From contig CM069444.1 of the NCBI GenBank assembly GCA_035610835.1, positions 584,551 to 648,550 on the forward strand: a DNA stretch of 64,000 bases. Reading direction: 5' to 3'. Numbering within the stretch: position 1 is the stretch's first letter; each line of letters opens with the position of its first letter. Source of the stretch: Ophiura sarsii. Lineage: Eukaryota; Echinodermata; Ophiuroidea; Amphilepidida; Ophiuridae. The translations under genes were made by a program, and so were the position numbers. A model generated the notes under the pieces. The model was not told where the DNA came from, did no database searches, and worked only from the letters and a program-made list of their open reading frames with translations. Shown here in pieces: positions 58,640 through 64,000 of the stretch.

Positions 58640-59640
58640 AGATTGATTACATTCTTGTAAAGAAACGATGGGAATCAAGCTAAATGTACGAGAAGACCTA
58701 TCCATGGGCGGATTACGGATGAGGCTCTTGTATCCGGCATGAGGCTCAAACTAAGAAGAATAAAACGCCATAGTAAGCCAGCCAGAATTGATATGACTCA
58801 AATCAGTGAACAAAACGACTTTCATCACCCAAATGCTCTACGGCCAACAACACCAAGGACGTGTACAAAAATATAAAACTCCTGACAACGAAACCGGTTC
58901 CCAGACTCAACGTATTGAAGGATGCTGATGGTAAAATTCTTACGGAAGATTACGAAATAAAAGCCAGGTGGAAACAGTACAGCCAAAAGCTATATGCATC
59001 TCAAGAAGGTATTCAAGGTAAGTATAACACACATCACAATGACATATGTTTGAGCCTGATATTTTGAAGATTGAAGTGGCCCAAGCTATGAAGAAATTAA
59101 AGAATGGTAAAAATCGCCTGGAGCTGATAATATTCCTGCACAACTCCTACAGGAAAGTGATAAGAAGGGCATTGATATAATCCATAGACTATGCACCAAT
59201 ATTTGGAAAACAACAGAGTGGCCAACAGGCTGGAAGAAAGCAGTCTTCCTCCTCTTTTCCAAAGAAAGGGGACACCAATCGCACGATAGCCTTAATTTCC
59301 CATACTAGCAAGGTTCTACTCCATATCATTGCAGAAAGGATCTGACAGCATCTGGAGAATGACTAGCCACCAGAACAGGCTGGTTTCAGGAAAGGACGAG
59401 GCACAAGAAATCAATTAGGCAATCTGAGAAACCTGGTGGAGAAGAACCGGGGATTTTTCTCCACCAAACTGCAATTCTTTGGACTCATTGCTAGACGAAA
59501 AGGTGTCAACTCAGAAAAGGTGATAACTCAAGGAGCTGTCGAAGGAAATCTTAAACGTGGCAGACCAAAACTCCGCTGGACTGATTGCATTAAGGAAGCA
59601 ACAGGTATATCTCATCTCCGCACATCGCATGTCACAAAAT
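58640..59640 (+). pseudogene. RTE-like LINE, internally deleted (contig 3 copy)
   Basis: Reverse-complement counterpart of 22540-23620 with the same domain order: endonuclease C-terminus, RT N-terminus (KNIKLLTTKPVPRLNVLKDA, AMKKLKNGK, GFRKGRGTRNQLGNLRNLV), then a direct jump to LIARRKGVNSEKV and RGRPKLRWTDCIKEATG. The reverse-transcriptase palm is missing and several frameshifts are present. Dead copy. Confidence 0.75.
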
Positions 59641-59951
59641 AGACAAAGATGGCGCTCTATCATCAATAGGGTCACACAGAATCAGCTATGATTCATAGGA
59701 CGACGACGACCAACATATACTGCATTGGAGCTTCGAAGAGGAGTTGCATTAGTTCAAAATATCTCCTGATTCGTCTATCAGCTTACTGAGAGTCGCCTCT
59801 ATTTTTAGAATTTGGTAAATTCCCCATACTCGGTTGCAACGAGCCTCATAACTGCGGTTTGATGTTATCTCATCATCCTCTGAAAATGCATGCGGATTTC
59901 CAAGGGATGACGTAGACCGCCCGATAGTGTTTGTGTGTTCATTTTCTTAAC

Positions 59952-61203
59952 TGAACATTTTTTTAACTTTACCTCTTTTGCTTAAAATCCACTCTGCTGG
60001 CATCACTGGTCCTCTTCTCAGTTGGTTTAGGTCCTACCTATCTGACAGAACCCAGTCAGTGTCCGTCCATGGTGTCTCCTCGGATCCGGTTCCTGTTCTT
60101 TCTGGTGTTCCTCAGGGTTCTGTCCTTGGGCCTCTTCTCTTTCTTATCTATATTAATGACCTTTGCCTTTCTAAGTTCTCCCCCGACAGTTCCTTGGTTC
60201 TCTTCGCAGATGACACCACTCTCTACAAACCTCTCACCCATGACATCGACATTGATAGCTTTCAATCTGACATTGACACCATCCATCAATGGTTCACCAG
60301 CAACCACCTCACCGCCCGCCAATGCCAGCAAGACGAAGTTGATGGTGGTTTCTACCAAAAAGGATCCCTTTCCCAACCTGCAACTAAACATCAATAATCA
60401 GGCGATTGAGAGGGTGTCCTCTGTCAAATTTCTTGGCATTCATATTTCCAGCAATCTATCCTGGAATGTGCATGTTGACTACATCTGCAAGAAAGCGAGG
60501 TAAACCATTGGCTACATCCATAGGGCTTTCAACAGTTCTTCTCCTTCTACCCGCCGGATTCTTTACTTGGCCTTGGTTCGTCCAATTCTTGAGTACGGCA
60601 GCATCACTTGGCATCCTTTGAACATTACCTTGACCAACAGGCTTGAGTCAACGCAGCGGTTTGCTTCTAGAGTTATCCTCCAATCCTGGAATCTTTCCCA
60701 CAAAGATCTCCTTCTGGACTCTAAACTCCCTCCCCTGTCAAGGCGTCGTGATACTGCTGTTCTTTGCCATCTTTTCAAGATCTTCAACCACCTTTGTTCG
60801 TCTCCTAATCCGTACAAGCCCCATCCCAGACCCAATCTTCGCAACCTCAACAGCTGTGCCCTTTATCCCCCTTTCTGCAGACTTTCTCTCTCCAAAATGT
60901 CTTTCTATCCATTTGCTCCCACTTTGTGGAACTATCTCCCTGATGTTGTTGTCAAGAGTACTACCTTAACATCCTTCAAGACTGCTGTTTGCCACCATCT
61001 CCTGTAGCCAGTTCCATTTGTTTCATCCGTCTGGTCCCTTTTTGTTTTTCCCTTTCATTTGTCTTGTTCCCCTTTTGTGATTTTTTTTGTCTGTCCCTTT
61101 TTATTTATTTTTGATGTTCGGGCATCCCTTTAATTTAGTGCTTGTCACTATTGGGTTTGTCCTGGCTCTTCAGCCTATTGTTATAAATAAATAAATAAAT
61201 AAA
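59952..61203 (+). mobile_element. 5'-truncated CR1/L2-like LINE insertion with TAAC duplication
   Basis: A 1252-bp insert lies between duplicated TAAC (59948-59951 and 61204-61207); contig 1 near 22220 has the empty site. It encodes the C-terminal half of a reverse transcriptase: GVPQGSVLGPLLFLIYINDL, then LVLFADDTTLY with the catalytic Asp pair, VKFLGIHISSNLSWNVHVDY, ALVRPILEYGSITWHP, RRRDTAVLCHLFKIFNHL and FYPFAPTLWNYLP. One frameshift near 60310 and a stop near 60502 inactivate it. The 3' end is an (ATAA)n tract. It differs from the LINE at 21448-22087. Confidence 0.85.
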
Positions 61204-61207
61204 TAAC

Positions 61208-61640
61208 TTTGCAATCCGGTGGAATATCTTCGGCCCTTCTACTTTTGATAGCTCGGTAATAGCTCGTAAAGCATATAACACGCTTTTTCTCAAGGTTTTG
61301 CCAACGTTTTGAACCAGATGCTTGGGAGAATTTCCATCTCGTCATCCAGAGCTGTGCCATCAACTTCTGCTTGTGATGAAGGCACGCCTTTAGTTAACTC
61401 CGGTAAGTGGTAGCTGTTGCCATTATAGAGGGAGATATTACATATGAACCATTATACCATATAAAAGCCTAATACATTGTGGGAAGGTCCTGATTTCTGT
61501 CCAGGCCTAAACATGCTAGTTTTAAGCGCACATGTGTGTAAGGTTCACTTCGAATGCCTGCTTTGAATTGCACAGGCCTTTCGTATTCGCATGTATGGAT
61601 CGATTACCCAATTAGTTGTAAACATTTTTGGCGATCTGGA
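61208..61640. other. Junction between arm B and the end satellite
   Basis: Up to about 61330 this is the reverse complement of 22110-22230. Beyond it the sequence is unrelated to contig 1, where a LINE lies instead. No gene. Confidence 0.5.
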
Positions 61641-64000
61641 TACAATCAGCTATCTGGTTCTAATGATGACAACAGATGGTGACCAGCAAGAAATTCAACC
61701 ATAGGGCGCGTGTGAGTCAATGTTGTCCAAATCATCAAATCAATAATTATTAACAATTAATGCTTTCTGTATTGTATTGTATTGTATTCAGCTATCTGGT
61801 TCTAATGATGACAACAGATGGTGACCAGCAAGAAATTCAACCATAGGGCGCGTGTGAGTCAATGTTGTCCAAATCATCAAATCAATAATTATTAGCAATT
61901 ATTGCTTTCTGTATTGTATTGTATTATATTGTATTCAGCTATCTGGCTCTAATGATGACAACAGATGGTGACCAGCAAGAAATTCAACCATAGGGCGCGT
62001 GTGAGTCAATGTTGTCCAAATCATCAAATCAATAATTATTAGCAATTAATGCTTTCTGTATTGTATTGTATTGTATTCAGCTATCTGGCTTTTACATGTA
62101 TGGATCGATTACCCAATCATTCGTAAACATTTTTGGCGATCTGGATACATTCAGCTATCTGGCTCTAATGATGACAACAGATGGTGACCAGCAAGAAATT
62201 CCACCATAGGGCGCGTGTGAGTCAATGTTGTCCAAATCATCATGACGACTGGCAATATTGTTGTATTATTGTTCATTAACACAAATATTATTATCAATTA
62301 ATGCTTTCTGTATTGTATTGTATTGTATTCAGCTATCCGGCTCTAATGATGACAAGAGATGGTGACCAGCAAGAAATTCAACCATAGGGCGCGTGTGAGT
62401 CAATGTTGTCCAAATCATCAAATCAATAATTATTATCAATTAATGCTTTCTGTATTTTATTGTATTGTATTCAGCTATCTGGCTCTAATGATGACAACAG
62501 ATGTTGACCAGCAAGAAATTCAACCATAGGGCGCGTGTGAGTCAATGTTGTCCAAATCATCAAATCAATAATTATTAGCAATTAATGCTTTCTGTATTGT
62601 ATTGTATTGTATTCAGCTATCTGGCTCTAATGATGACAACAGATGGTGACCAGCAAGAAATTCAACCATAGGGCGCGTGTGAGTCAATGTTGTCCAAATC
62701 ATCAAATCAATAATTATTATCAATTAATGCTTTCTGTATTGTATTGTATTGTATTCAGCTATCTGGCTCTAATGATGACAACAGATGGTGACCAGCAAGA
62801 AATTCAACCATAGGGCGCGTGTGAGTCAATGTTGTCCTATTCATCAAATCAATAATTATTAGCAATTAATGCTTTCTGTATTGTATTGTATTGTATTGTA
62901 TTCAGCTATCTGGCTCTAATGATGACAACAGATGGTGACCAGCAAGAAATTCAACCATAGGGCGCGTGTGAGTCAATGTTGTCCTATTCATCAAATCAAT
63001 AATTATTAGCAATTAATGCTTTCTGTATTGTATTGTATTGTATTGTATTCAGCTATCTGGCTCTAATGATGACAACAGATGGTGACCAGCAAGAAATTCA
63101 ACCATAGGGCGCGTGTGAGTCAACGTTGTCCAAATCATCAAATCAATAATTATTAGCAATTAATGCTTTCTGTATTGTATTGTATTGTATTCAGCTATCT
63201 GGCTCTAATGATGACAACAGATGGTGACCAGCAAGAAATTCAACCATAGGGCGCGTGTGAGTCAATGTTGTCCAAATCATCAAATCAATAATTATTAGCA
63301 ATTAATGCTTTCTGTATTGTATTGTATTGTATTCAGCTATCTGGCTCTAATGATGACAACAGATGGTGACCAGCAAGAAATTCAACCATAGGGCGCGTGT
63401 GAGTCAATGTTGTCCAAATCATCAAATCAATAATTATTAGCAATTAATGCTTTCTGTATTGTATTGTATTGTATTCAGCTATCTGGCTCTAATGATGACA
63501 ACAGATGGTGACCAGCAAGGAATTCAACCATAGGGCGCGTGTGAGTCAATGTTGTCCAAATCATCAAATCAATAATTATTAGCAATTAATGCTTTCTGTA
63601 TTGTATTGTATTGTATTTAGCTATCTGGCTCTAATGATGACAAGAGATGGTGACCAGCAAGAAATTCAACCATAGGGCGCGTGTGAGTCAAAGTTGTCCA
63701 AATCATCAAATCAATAATTATTAGCAATTAATGCTTTCTGTATTGTATTGTATTGTATTCAGCTATCTGGCTCTAATGATGACAAGAGATGGTGACCAGC
63801 AAGAAATTCAACCATAGGGCGCGTGTGAGTCAATGTTGTCCAAATCATCAAATCAATAATTATTAGCAATTAATGCTTTCTGTATTGTATTGTATTGTAT
63901 TCAGCTATCTGGCTCTAATGATGACAACAGATGGTGACCATCAAGAAATTCAACCATGGGCGCGTGTGAGTCAATGTTGTCCAAATCATCAAATCAATAA
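61640..64000 (+). repeat. 142-bp satellite with (TATTG)n core, about 17 copies, continuing past the window
   Basis: CAGCTATCTGGCTCTAATGA recurs every 141-146 bp from about 61648 to the end. Each unit has a conserved part (GATGGTGACCAGCAAGAAAT, AGGGCGCGTGTGAGTCAA, then CAAATCATCAAATCAATAAT) and a (TATTG)3-5 tract whose length changes explain the period variation. One unit near 62078-62270 is longer, containing TACATGTATGGATCGATTAC and AATATTGTTGTATTATTG inserts. Later copies are nearly identical, suggesting recent spread. No open frame of note. Confidence 0.88.

Overview
This window is a repeat-dense piece of a eukaryotic genome. GT/AG introns, a metazoan-type TKL kinase, CR1/L2-like and RTE-like LINEs, Tc1/mariner-type MITEs, a DIRS-order (Ngaro/PAT-like) retroelement and several satellites point to an invertebrate. 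A marine deuterostome such as an echinoderm is my best guess, but only from general resemblance. Two 100-N gaps (27488-27587 and 48371-48470) split it into three contigs: 1-27487, 27588-48370 and 48471-64000. There are no rRNA genes, CRISPR arrays or prokaryotic operons.

Contigs 2 and 3 are largely reverse-complement versions of contig 1. Arm A (about 362-3010 and 5830-12100) reappears inverted at about 42460-29660. Arm B (about 22110-27487) reappears inverted at about 61330-50430. The arms are colinear and differ by substitutions, repeat copy number and clean insertions with matching empty sites. Because the arms switch at N gaps, retained haplotypes scaffolded in the wrong orientation are the simplest explanation. 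A true inverted segmental duplication is not excluded.

Layout. 362-1702: decayed beta-propeller-like pseudogene. 1941-2823 and 3138-3799: foldback MITEs. 5830-8374: a 170-bp satellite derived from the last exon of a two-exon gene fragment (8242-9385, minus). 10885-12003: a 93-bp minisatellite. 13403-22087: a LINE split by an 8-kb split-direct-repeat retroelement (13475-21447). 22540-23620: RTE-like LINE remnant. 23700-24080: a small basic open frame with histone-type 3' stem-loops. 24544-27487: foldback repeats. In contig 2, 28370-29690 is a repeat with a nested MITE; 31552-34623 is the second copy of the two-exon gene; 34510-39165 is its expanded exon satellite; 41909-44183 is the only intact gene, a 532-residue TKL kinase fused by splicing to a propeller-like domain; 45700-48250 is a TGATCA-rich array. 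In contig 3, 50300-57790 is arm B with a 4.5-kb insertion, 58560-59640 the LINE remnant, 59952-61203 a young LINE insertion, and 61640-64000 a 142-bp satellite that runs off the end.

The observations most worth following are: (1) the 8-kb element, whose internal repeat junction reproduces its two outer ends joined together and which carries a broken SGNH-hydrolase domain but no reverse transcriptase I can see; (2) a satellite whose monomers each keep a splice acceptor, an open frame and a stop; (3) the kinase-propeller gene beside decayed tandem propeller repeats; (4) orphan histone-type mRNA 3'-end stem-loops.
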